A stretch of DNA of 64,000 nt from positions 1 to 64,000 of the forward strand of contig JBBSAJ010000012.1 of NCBI GenBank assembly GCA_038252405.1, written 5' to 3'. Of this stretch, positions 7,398 through 15,059 are shown piece after piece. The translations under genes were made by a program, and so were the position numbers. The DNA comes from DATCDE01 sp038252405 (lineage in GTDB: Bacteria > Actinomycetota > Actinomycetes > Prado026). A model generated the notes under the pieces. It was given only the letters and a program-made list of their open reading frames with translations. It did not search any database and had not been told where the DNA came from. Position 1 is the first letter of the stretch; each line of letters starts with the position of its first letter.

Positions 7398-8195
7398 GTG
7401 CTGGACTTCGCGGCCATCCAGCAGTTCGGCCTGCCCGGGGACCCGCTGCGGCTGCGGCGGGCGCACCGGACCCTCGAGCGGCTGCGCCCGGCCGAGCTGG
7501 CCGACCTGCTCGAGGACCTGGGCCGCCCGCAGCGGCAGGCCCTGCTGTCGATGCTGCACCCGGACACCGCCGCCGACGCGCTCGAGGAGATGACCGCGGA
7601 GGAGCTCGAGCTCCTGCTGCGCGAGGTGCCCGGCGAGCAGGCCGCCGAGCTGCTCGCCCGGATGGAGCCGGACGAGGCCGCTGAGGCGCTGCGCGACCTG
7701 TCCGAGGAGGAGCGCGAGGCGCTGCTCGCGGCCATGCCCGACGAGCGAGCGGCCGAGCTGGGCCGACTGCTCGCCTACGACGACGAGGTGGCCGGCGGGA
7801 TCATGACCAGCTCCGTCATGGTCGTCGGCCTCGACGAGACGGTGGCCTCGGTGCGCGAGCGGGTGCTCGAGCACCGCGCCGACCAGGACCTCGTCGGCCT
7901 CGTGGTCGTCGACGAGGACGGCCGGCTGGTCGACGACCTGTCCCTGCTCGACCTGCTCGCGGGCGACCCCTCGGAGCCGGCCAGCGCGCTGGTCGCCCCG
8001 CCCTACCCCAGCACCGTCACCCCGGACGCCGACCTGGCCGAGGTCGTCGAGCAGCTGACCGCCAACCGCGGTGCCTCCCTCGTCGTGGTGGATGCCGACA
8101 AGCGGCCGCTCGGGCGGATCCTCGCCGACGACGTCGTCGACGCCCTGATGGCGACCCGCAGCGGGCGGCACTGGCCATGGCAGGTCGGGCCGTGA
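7398..8195 (+). CDS. MgtE_N plus CBS domain protein (C-terminal part of disrupted gene)
   Basis: A 265-residue open frame beginning LDFAAIQQFGLPG. It contains the Mg2+-sensing MgtE N-domain, a helical superhelix of LxxLLxxxxPxxAAxxLxxM repeats (residues about 20-135), then a CBS pair (about 135-255, with VAGGIMTSSVMVVGLDETV and GASLVVVDADKRPLGRI). The MgtE membrane channel domain is absent, as is normal for this actinobacterial group, where the soluble protein is encoded beside a transporter. The GTG at 7398 has no clear ribosome-binding site and in-frame codons APER upstream belong to the family sequence, so this is probably the tail of one original gene starting at 7001. It overlaps the transporter start (GTGA). 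Confidence 0.75.
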   Translation: MLDFAAIQQFGLPGDPLRLRRAHRTLERLRPAELADLLEDLGRPQRQALLSMLHPDTAADALEEMTAEELELLLREVPGEQAAELLARMEPDEAAEALRDLSEEEREALLAAMPDERAAELGRLLAYDDEVAGGIMTSSVMVVGLDETVASVRERVLEHRADQDLVGLVVVDEDGRLVDDLSLLDLLAGDPSEPASALVAPPYPSTVTPDADLAEVVEQLTANRGASLVVVDADKRPLGRILADDVVDALMATRSGRHWPWQVGP

Positions 8196-9475
8196 ACACG
8201 TCGCCGTCCACGTCGACGTCTGGCACGGCCGGCGCCGAGGCGGTCCGCTCGGTCCGGCGGATGCGCCTGCTCGCGCTGTTCGCCGTGGTCGGCCCCGGCC
8301 TGATCGCCGGGCTGTCGGACGACGACCCGGCCGGCATCACCACCTACTCGGTGCTGGGCGCGAAGTACGGCTACCAGCTGCTGTGGGTGCTGCTCGTCTC
8401 GACCATCGCCCTGGTTATGTTCCAGGCGCTGGGCGCGCGGATCGGCGTCGTCACCGGGCAGGGGCTCACCGGGCTGATCCGGCAGAAGTACGGCGCACCC
8501 GCGGCCACGGGCGCGCTGCTGGCCCTGCTGGCCGCGAACATCGGGACGACGGCCGCGGAGTTCGCTGGGATCGCCGCCGGGTTCCAGCTGTTCGGCGTCC
8601 CCAAGTACCTGTCGGTGCCGTTGGCCGCACTGCTCGTGACCACGCTGGTGCTGCGTGGCGGGTTCCGCGGCGTGGAGCGCGTGCTTCTGGTGCTGTCCGC
8701 GGTGTTCATCTGCTACGTCGGCGCCGGGGTGCTGGCCAACCCGGACTGGGCCGCCGCCGCACGCGGACTCGTCGTGCCCACCATGCCGCTGACCCGCGAC
8801 TCGCTGATCATCGCCACGGCCACACTCGGCACCACGCTGGCGCCGTGGGGGCTGGCGTTCATCCAGTCCTACGCGGTGGACAAGCGGCTGACCACCAACG
8901 ACTTGTCCCTGCTGCGCATCGACGTCGTCACCGGGGCGCTGCTCACCGGGGTGATCGGGTTCTTCGTCGTGGTCTCCTGCGCCGCGACGCTGCACGTGCA
9001 CGGCCTGTCGATCAACAGCGCCGCGGACGCCGCCGCCGCCCTGGAGCCGCTGGCCGGGACGCTGGCCAAGGACCTGTTCGCCGTCGGGCTGATCGGGGCC
9101 GCCCTGCTGGCCGCCTCGATCCTGCCGCTGTCCACCGCCTACGCCGTCAGCGACATGACCGGCAGCCCCGCCGCACTGGACGACAAGATCAAGGACGCAC
9201 CGCTGTTCTACGGGACCATCGCGGTGGTCACCGTCGTGGGAGTACTGCTCGTGCTGATCCCGGGTGCACCGCTGGTGACGATCCTGGTCGGCACCCAGGT
9301 GCTCAACGCCGTCCTGCTGCTGCCACTGCTGGCATTCATGCACGGGATCGCCCGTGACCGCGACCTGATGGGCGAGTACCGGGCCAGCCGCGGCGCGGCC
9401 GCGGGTTACCAGGTGGCCATCGCCGGGATCAGCGTGTGCATCGTCGCCCTCGGGGTGCTGTCGCTGAGGCACTGA
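8192..9475 (+). CDS. Nramp-related divalent cation transporter without the DPGN/MPH motifs
   Basis: A 427-residue protein with about eleven membrane spans and the LeuT/Nramp-like order. The first span has LSDDDPAGITTYS where Nramp has DPGNxxT, and the span-6 region reads GTTLAPWGLAFIQSY where Nramp has MPHN. Loss of the transition-metal-liganding Asn and Met is characteristic of the Nramp-related Mg2+ transporter branch. Direct coupling to a gene for a Mg2+-sensing MgtE_N/CBS protein supports Mg2+ as substrate. The GTG at 8192 overlaps the previous stop (GTGA); an ATG at 8177 is an alternative start giving five more residues. Function in Mg2+ uptake is inference. Confidence 0.82.
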   Translation: MNTSPSTSTSGTAGAEAVRSVRRMRLLALFAVVGPGLIAGLSDDDPAGITTYSVLGAKYGYQLLWVLLVSTIALVMFQALGARIGVVTGQGLTGLIRQKYGAPAATGALLALLAANIGTTAAEFAGIAAGFQLFGVPKYLSVPLAALLVTTLVLRGGFRGVERVLLVLSAVFICYVGAGVLANPDWAAAARGLVVPTMPLTRDSLIIATATLGTTLAPWGLAFIQSYAVDKRLTTNDLSLLRIDVVTGALLTGVIGFFVVVSCAATLHVHGLSINSAADAAAALEPLAGTLAKDLFAVGLIGAALLAASILPLSTAYAVSDMTGSPAALDDKIKDAPLFYGTIAVVTVVGVLLVLIPGAPLVTILVGTQVLNAVLLLPLLAFMHGIARDRDLMGEYRASRGAAAGYQVAIAGISVCIVALGVLSLRH

Positions 9476-9558
9476 GCCCGTTCGTGCGCGCGCCGGTGTC
9501 CACCGAGCGGCGCAACTCACAGCCAAATCTCAGCAGCGCGGCCGACACTGGGCCCACA

Positions 9559-9575
9559 ATGAGGGACAGCCTCAT
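9559..9575. promoter_or_regulatory. Short operator-like palindrome before a secreted-protein gene
   Basis: ATGAGGGACAGCCTCAT is an inverted repeat of ATGAGG and CCTCAT around a five-base centre, 24 bases before the ATG at 9600. Its position suits a repressor or activator site or a short leader hairpin. No promoter hexamers could be assigned with confidence. Confidence 0.3.
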
Positions 9576-9599
9576 GTCACCGCAGGGAGTCTCACCTTG

Positions 9600-10271
9600 A
9601 TGCACAAGCGCACCGCGGCCCTCGTCCTCACCGGCGCCCTGGCCGCCGGCACGATCGGCGCCGTCGTCATCACGCCGGCGTCCGCCAGCACGTCCAGCAA
9701 CCCGGTCAGCAGCCGGCTCGCCATGATCAAGGACGCCCTGAAGGGCCTGGTCGGCGACGGCACCCTCACCCAGGCGCAGGCCGACAAGGTCGCCAGCACG
9801 CTGAACAACAAACTGCCGCAGGGTGGCTTCGGCGGCGGCCCGGGTCACCGCCTCGGCGGGATGATGGGCCTGCGGGAGGCCGTGGCCACCGTCGCCAAGA
9901 CTCTCGGGATGACGCCCGCTGAGCTGATGACGGCACTGCGAAGCGGGCAGACCCTCGCGCAGATCGCCCAGTCCAAGAACGTCACGACTGACACGCTGAT
10001 CTCGACCATGGTCACCGCGGCGGAGAAGCAGCTCGCCACGGCCGTGCAGAACAAGCGGATCACCCAGGCGCAGGCGGACACGATCAAGTCCACGCTCACC
10101 CAGCGGATGACCGACCTGGCGAACGGCACGCTGCCGAAGATGCGCCCGGGCTTCGGCGGTCCCGGCCACTGGGGCGGCCAAGGCACGGCGCCGCAGGCCC
10201 CCGGCACCACGAGCGGCACGCCGTCCGGCCTGACACCCGGAATGACCGGCGCCGGTCAGACCCGCGCCTGA
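9600..10271 (+). CDS. Secreted helical repeat protein of unknown function
   Basis: A 223-residue exported protein. The N-terminus MHKRTAALVLTGALAAG with cleavage near ASAS is a Sec signal peptide; the ATG at 9600 has an AGGGAG ribosome-binding site. The mature part has two copies of a helical motif: LVGDGTLTQAQADKVASTLN (about 57-76) and AVQNKRITQAQADTIKSTL (about 147-165), separated by a Gly-rich linker and a LysM-like stretch LMTALRSGQTLAQIAQSKNV. The C-terminus is Gly/Pro/Thr-rich and probably disordered. Similar proteins are frequent in actinobacteria and uncharacterised. The organisation suggests a wall-associated or periplasmic structural role. Confidence 0.78.
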   Translation: MHKRTAALVLTGALAAGTIGAVVITPASASTSSNPVSSRLAMIKDALKGLVGDGTLTQAQADKVASTLNNKLPQGGFGGGPGHRLGGMMGLREAVATVAKTLGMTPAELMTALRSGQTLAQIAQSKNVTTDTLISTMVTAAEKQLATAVQNKRITQAQADTIKSTLTQRMTDLANGTLPKMRPGFGGPGHWGGQGTAPQAPGTTSGTPSGLTPGMTGAGQTRA

Positions 10272-10312
10272 GCCCGCCCACTGTCGCGCTGTCGGAGCAG
10301 CAGACTGTCAGC

Positions 10313-10741
10313 ATGACGACCCTGTTCACCCGACTGATCAATGGCGAGCTGCCGGCCCGCTTCGTCTGGTCCGACCCGCAGGTGGTGGCCTTCCTCACCA
10401 TCGCGCCGCTGACCCCCGGCCACACCCTGGTGGTGCCGCGCGCCGAGGTGGACCACTGGACCGACGCCGAGAGCGACCTGCTCGCCGCCTGCGTCGACGT
10501 CGCCCAGGAGATCGGCCGAGCGGTTCAGCAGGCGTGGGAGGCACCACGGGCCGGGCTGGTCATCGCCGGCTTCGAGGTGCCGCACCTGCACCTGCACGTG
10601 TTCCCCGCCTGGAGCCTCGCCGACTTCGACTTCCGGGCGGTGGACCCCCACCCCGACCCGGACGACCTGGACGCCCACGCCGCGAAGCTGCGCGCCGCAC
10701 TGCGGCACCTCGGCCACCACGAGCCGATCCCGGAGGGCTGA
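10313..10741 (+). CDS. HIT family nucleotide-binding hydrolase/transferase
   Basis: A 142-residue histidine-triad protein. The N-terminus MTTLFTRLINGELPARFV and the triad HLHLHVFP near residue 91 define the family, which cleaves nucleoside phosphoramidates, AMP-lysine or dinucleoside polyphosphates through a nucleotidyl-His intermediate. The length matches the family. PLTPGHTLVVPRAEV is the usual substrate-loop strand. It is the only gene of its transcript, with a C-terminal helix rich in Asp/His. Physiological substrate unknown. Confidence 0.9.
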   Translation: MTTLFTRLINGELPARFVWSDPQVVAFLTIAPLTPGHTLVVPRAEVDHWTDAESDLLAACVDVAQEIGRAVQQAWEAPRAGLVIAGFEVPHLHLHVFPAWSLADFDFRAVDPHPDPDDLDAHAAKLRAALRHLGHHEPIPEG

Positions 10742-10757
10742 GCCGCCGCTCACCTGG

Positions 10758-11714
10758 TTACAAAGCCGGCGGGAGCGGCCGCGCCCACTCGTCAGTGATG
10801 ACCTTCGGGTGCATCCCGGCGCGCTCGTACAGCCGGACGGCACCGGTGCGGTTCTGCGCCTGGACGTGCAGCTGGACGGTGTTCTGGCCGCTGTGCTGGA
10901 ACGCCCCGAAGGCCGCCTGCAGGAGGGCGAGCCCGACCCCCCGGCCGCGCGCTCTGCGCCGGACGCCGAGCACCATCACGTAGCCCGCCTCCGGCTCGTC
11001 GGTGCTGACCAGCGCGCCGACCGGCCCCACCTCGTCAACGGCGAGGAAGCTGGCGTCCAGGCGCGTCGTGGGTCCGGCCAGCAGGTGGGCCACCTGCTCG
11101 ATCGAGTAGACATAGTCGCCGTCGTGGTCCACGAACGCCTCGCCAAGTACCGCGGCCACCGCCTCGTCGTCCGTGCCGACCCGCAGCCCGCGCCCGGTGA
11201 TGCCGGCCGGCCAAACGGGCGGGGCCAGCGGGCCCGACGCCGGCAGCGTCGCCTCCATCTCGTAGACCTGCCGGTAGGGCGAGAAGCCGGAGCCACCGAG
11301 GAACTCCGCGGCCAGGTCGTCCTGGCGGACCGTTCCGAACAGCTGGAGCACCTGCCCCGTCCCGCCGGCATCGTCCGCTCGCTGCTGGGCGGCGAGGGTG
11401 TACGCGTCGAGCAACAGCTGCAGCACGTCCCGCTGGCGGTCGGGTGCCTGGTCCGGGTCGCGGAGCCAGGCGAAGCCCAGCTCGCGATACGGCGGCTGGG
11501 CGACCACCAGGCCGCTGCCGAGGACCCGCCCGTCCTCCTCGACGAGCGGGACGTCGAACCGTGGGTCCCGGCCCGGCATCGTCATGAACGACTCGATCTC
11601 GGCGGCCGCGAGCGGGGACCTCCTGCCCTCGAGCGCTCGAAAGTGGCGCTCAGCGAGCTCGGCGATCGCGGGGACGTCGTCCAGGGTCGCCTGCCTCAGC
11701 ACTAGTCCGGCCAT
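10758..11714 (-). CDS. Tandem GNAT acetyltransferase
   Basis: A 318-residue protein with two N-acetyltransferase modules. The C-terminal one is complete, with acetyl-CoA-binding VLGVRRRARGRGVGLALLQ (about residues 250-268) and the helix AVRLYERAGM; the N-terminal one (LRQATLDDVPAIAELAERHF) is degenerate. This layout is shared with MshD and Eis-like proteins, but the real mshD lies at 29602. The ATG at 11714 has a GGAGGAGG site; a longer frame to 11759 is not needed. Substrate unknown. Confidence 0.82.
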   Translation of the reverse strand: MAGLVLRQATLDDVPAIAELAERHFRALEGRRSPLAAAEIESFMTMPGRDPRFDVPLVEEDGRVLGSGLVVAQPPYRELGFAWLRDPDQAPDRQRDVLQLLLDAYTLAAQQRADDAGGTGQVLQLFGTVRQDDLAAEFLGGSGFSPYRQVYEMEATLPASGPLAPPVWPAGITGRGLRVGTDDEAVAAVLGEAFVDHDGDYVYSIEQVAHLLAGPTTRLDASFLAVDEVGPVGALVSTDEPEAGYVMVLGVRRRARGRGVGLALLQAAFGAFQHSGQNTVQLHVQAQNRTGAVRLYERAGMHPKVITDEWARPLPPAL

Positions 11715-11872
11715 GACCCCACACCCTCCTCCAGATCCAAGGTCACCGCTAGCGCCCATCAGCCGCCGTCCCCGGCCTCAGCTGGCCGGTGACGGGGATC
11801 AGGAAGAGCGCCGGCCGGCACCCTCTCGAGTGCCGGCCGACGCCGGGACCGCAGTTCGCCTGCGCTGTCGGT

Positions 11873-13135
11873 TCAGGACCCGAAGGACACCCGCACGACC
11901 GCCCCCGAGTTCGGGACCGGTGAGTCGGAGCCGATGCTGACGTAGAGGTCACCGTTGCGAGCGGCAGCGATCCCGCCCGGAACCGGGAACGCCGTGCCGG
12001 TGGAGCTCCAGCCGTAGTGGGTGACCGACGACGGGTGCCGGAACGAGATCTTCGCGATGTCTCCCGGCGCCGCCGTCGGCGGAACCGGGGCCGGGCCCGG
12101 CCCCTGGTAGAACATCTCGGTCGCCCAGAAGTTGCCGGCCCGATCGAAGGTGCAGCCCGTGACGTCCGTCAGGCCGGTGGCCCACACCGTCGAGGAAGCG
12201 GGTGCCGTCGGGCTCCCGTGGTAGTTGGGGTTGATCCGGTAGACCGCCGAGGCACCCGACGCGATCGTGTTGTCGGCCAGGGCCAGGGTGCCGACGTACA
12301 GCGCGCCGTCTGGCCCCTGCGTGATGCAGGTGGGGATGGCGTCGCTGAGCAGTGCGTTCGGCAGGAAGGCGATGACCCGCGCTGTCCCGTTGGGCATGAT
12401 CTCCGAGACCGTGTTGGCTCCGGCATCCGCGACGAAGGTGCGCGCACGTCCCGCGTGCTGGCTGCGCCCCTCGTCATGCCCACCGCTCGTTGACCTCGTC
12501 ACGAGAACGGCGTACGGGTTGGAGTCCGGGAACTGCGCGCTGCCATCCGGATACGCGGGAACCAGGTTGGCGTGGTCTCCGGTCCAGTCCCACATCTGGT
12601 CCCCCACATTGGAGACGACGTGCTTCACACCGGTGGCGCCGTTCAGCCGGTAGAGGTTGCCCAGCTGGGAGACCCCCGGGTTGCCGGCCTGCGACTCACT
12701 CATGATCATCATGACGTCGCACCCACTGGTCGGCGTCCGACGTTTCCCATGCTCGTCGTCGGTAGACTCGCCGCAACTGCTGCCGACCGCGCTGAGCCCG
12801 GCGGGGCCGAGCACCTCAGGGCCGTGGACGGTGTCGTAGAGGGACGTGAAGAACGTCGACCACTCGAGCTGCCCGTGGCTGTACTTGCTGACACTGCCCG
12901 TGTTCGAGGAGCCCTCCAGCTTCGAGGCGGTCCCCAGATACTGGCCGGCCTGCGCGACGTAGAGGTCCCCGGCGTGGTCGACGGCGACGCCACGGGGGTT
13001 GTTCAGCCCCGTGACAACCGGCGTCACGCTGAACGGGCCAGACGGCGAGGCCTGCGCAGGCCCCCCTGCCAGCGACGCCAAGCCCAGCGACGCCGAGGCA
13101 AGGCCGATGGTCAACACACTAGCTCTGTGACGCAT
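11873..13135 (-). CDS. Secreted ScyD/ScyE-like beta-propeller protein
   Basis: A 420-residue exported protein. Residues 1-29 form a Sec signal peptide ending AQAS. The mature chain has the NHL-like strand pattern of the ScyD/ScyE family: VTGLNNPRGVAVDHAGDLYVAQ, then LGNLYRLN, TCITQGPDGALYVGTLA, VTGCTFDRAGNFWATEMF and GGIAAARNGDLYVSIG, each a propeller blade. The family was named after cyanobacterial scytonemin genes but is common as secreted propellers of unknown role in actinobacteria. Two Cys pairs could form disulphides. Nothing near it suggests scytonemin synthesis. Confidence 0.8.
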   Translation of the reverse strand: MRHRASVLTIGLASASLGLASLAGGPAQASPSGPFSVTPVVTGLNNPRGVAVDHAGDLYVAQAGQYLGTASKLEGSSNTGSVSKYSHGQLEWSTFFTSLYDTVHGPEVLGPAGLSAVGSSCGESTDDEHGKRRTPTSGCDVMMIMSESQAGNPGVSQLGNLYRLNGATGVKHVVSNVGDQMWDWTGDHANLVPAYPDGSAQFPDSNPYAVLVTRSTSGGHDEGRSQHAGRARTFVADAGANTVSEIMPNGTARVIAFLPNALLSDAIPTCITQGPDGALYVGTLALADNTIASGASAVYRINPNYHGSPTAPASSTVWATGLTDVTGCTFDRAGNFWATEMFYQGPGPAPVPPTAAPGDIAKISFRHPSSVTHYGWSSTGTAFPVPGGIAAARNGDLYVSIGSDSPVPNSGAVVRVSFGS

Positions 13136-13252
13136 GCGCTCTCCTTAGTTCTTAATGGCTAAGTGGGCGTGCGATGTGTGTGTGTCACTGTGCGGGACGT
13201 ACCCGCGCGGCACAAGATCGATTGCGTCACGGCCGGTGACGCTGCGTACCCG

Positions 13253-14047
13253 TCAGGGGCGGGTGTGGGCACCGGGACGCCGGCGGTGCGCGGCCAGCAT
13301 GATTGCCGTCGCCCCCAGCAGGATGAGCAACCCCAGCCCCCCCAGCGAGATCGGCAGCAGGGCCGCCTCGCTGTGGCCGCCGAGCACCGTCACCGGCAAC
13401 GTCTGTGTGACCGGGCCGTCGGTGGACAGGCCCACCACCCGCACGGTGTAGCTGCCCGCGCTGGCCAGCGGCAGCGCGACCGTGGCCACGCCATTCGAGT
13501 TCGCCAGCGCCGTGGTCAAGTAGACAACCCGGTCGCCGGACATCACAGCGAACGTCGTCTTCGAGTCACGCTCGTGGCCGGTCACGCTGACGTGGACGTG
13601 CCCATGCTCGCGGACGACATCGCGGTCCGCCCAGATCTGGCACCGGGGCACGACGTTGACCTTGACCGACTGGACGAGCGGCTTGCCGAAGGGGTTGGGG
13701 CAGCTGACCGAGACGGTGTTCGCGCCGAGCCGGCTGAAGGTGACCGTGGCCTGGACCTTGCCCTTGTCGTCGACCGTGATCAGCTGGGTCTGCGTGATCC
13801 GGTGGCCGGGCGCGGCGACCCTGACCGTGGCCGTCGTCCCCGGCTGACAGCCGGCGGCAGTGACCACCGCCGTGCCGCCGACGACCACGCGAGTCTTGCT
13901 GATCGAGATGGAATGTGGCTTCGGCGGGTAGTTGGGGTGGTCATCCCCGTGGTGCGACCCGTTCTCACCGGCCTGCGCAGGCAGCGCCCCGAAGAGCAGC
14001 ACGACACTGAACGTGGCCAAGATGCTGAGCAGGCGACGGACAACCAT
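13253..14047 (-). CDS. Exported Ig-like domain protein with C-terminal anchor (paralogue 1)
   Basis: A 264-residue surface protein. It has a signal peptide (about 1-26, GALPAQAG), a spacer with NYPPKPHSISISKTRVVVGG, two Ig-like beta-sandwich domains (about 45-125 and 130-222) and a C-terminal hydrophobic span LPISLGGLGLLILLGATAIML with a basic tail HRRRPGAHTRP. It is a clear paralogue of the next gene but lacks a canonical sortase motif: the region before the span reads GHSEAALLPIS. It may simply be membrane-anchored. Ligand unknown. Confidence 0.75.
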   Translation of the reverse strand: MVVRRLLSILATFSVVLLFGALPAQAGENGSHHGDDHPNYPPKPHSISISKTRVVVGGTAVVTAAGCQPGTTATVRVAAPGHRITQTQLITVDDKGKVQATVTFSRLGANTVSVSCPNPFGKPLVQSVKVNVVPRCQIWADRDVVREHGHVHVSVTGHERDSKTTFAVMSGDRVVYLTTALANSNGVATVALPLASAGSYTVRVVGLSTDGPVTQTLPVTVLGGHSEAALLPISLGGLGLLILLGATAIMLAAHRRRPGAHTRP

Positions 14048-14142
14048 GGCTTCCCCCGAGCTCGTTCCCCCGATCGGAGCAGCCTAGCCAGGTGGGAGGA
14101 GCCTGCACAGCCCCCTTGTTGCCCGGACTCTCAGGGACGCCG

Positions 14143-14931
14143 TCAGACGTGGGCGGAGCGGCGCCGCCGGGCGACGAGCACCAGGCCCAAGCCGGCGATC
14201 AGCAGGCCCACCCCGCCCAGCGAGAAGGGCGCGATGTCAGCCCCGGTGTGCGGCATGACCTCGCCCAGCACCGTGATCGTGATCGATTGGCTCAGCGGTC
14301 CACCCGCGAGAGCTGTGCCCAACACCTGCACGCTGAAGGTCCCGGCGTTGGCGAACGGCAGGGTGACGACGACCTCACCGTGGGCGTCCGCGGTGACGCT
14401 CGCGCTCAGGACGGTGGCACCGGTGTGGTCGCGCAGGGTGACCGTGGCGGGCGAGCCGGGTCGATAGCCGATGGCCGTCACCGTGGCCTTGTCGCCGGCG
14501 TGGACGACGTCGTGGTCGGCCCAGATGGCGTGTGCTGGCACGACGACGACCTTGACCGACTGGGTGAGAGTTCTGCCGCTGGGGTCCACCACGCAGGTCA
14601 CCGAGACGACGTTCGCGCCGGGCACGGTGAACCTGACGGTGGCGGTGACCGTGCCCTCCGGGTCCGTCCCGACCGGCACGTGCTGGACCTGGGTGACCTG
14701 GTGCCCGTGAGCAGTGACCGTCACGGTGGCCGTACGGGTGACGGCGCTGGTTCTCGGCAGGCAGCCGGTCGCGGTGACGTGGGCGGTCCCGCCGATCTCG
14801 ACCCGAGTCTTGTCGATGGTGATGGTCGGCGGCTTCGGGGGGTAGCTCGTCGCGGCCTGGGCCGGCAGCGCGCCGACGAGCAGGGCAACGGTCGCCGTGG
14901 CGACGACACCCAACAGACGGCGCACGGACAT
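14143..14931 (-). CDS. Exported Ig-like domain protein with sortase-like motif (paralogue 2)
   Basis: A 262-residue paralogue of the protein encoded at 13253-14047, sharing SYPPKPPTITIDKTRVEIGG and two Ig-like domains. The ATG at 14931 (MSVRRLLGVV) has a GAGGGG site and begins a good signal peptide ending PAQA. Before the C-terminal span lies MPHTGADIAPFSLGG, a variant of the LPxTG wall-anchoring signal with Met for Leu, followed by a hydrophobic span and RRRRS tail. The pair came from tandem duplication. No sortase gene lies in the window. Confidence 0.78.
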   Translation of the reverse strand: MSVRRLLGVVATATVALLVGALPAQAATSYPPKPPTITIDKTRVEIGGTAHVTATGCLPRTSAVTRTATVTVTAHGHQVTQVQHVPVGTDPEGTVTATVRFTVPGANVVSVTCVVDPSGRTLTQSVKVVVVPAHAIWADHDVVHAGDKATVTAIGYRPGSPATVTLRDHTGATVLSASVTADAHGEVVVTLPFANAGTFSVQVLGTALAGGPLSQSITITVLGEVMPHTGADIAPFSLGGVGLLIAGLGLVLVARRRRSAHV

Positions 14932-15059
14932 GGCTACCCCTCGTAGTTGACCTTCGTCAAGCATCGACAGACTAACGGCGATCTTGACGGCGGCCTACCT
15001 GGTTGACCCGGCCGGCCCAGTGGGTTGCGGACCCGTGTCCCACAAAGTGGGGACGGCGG

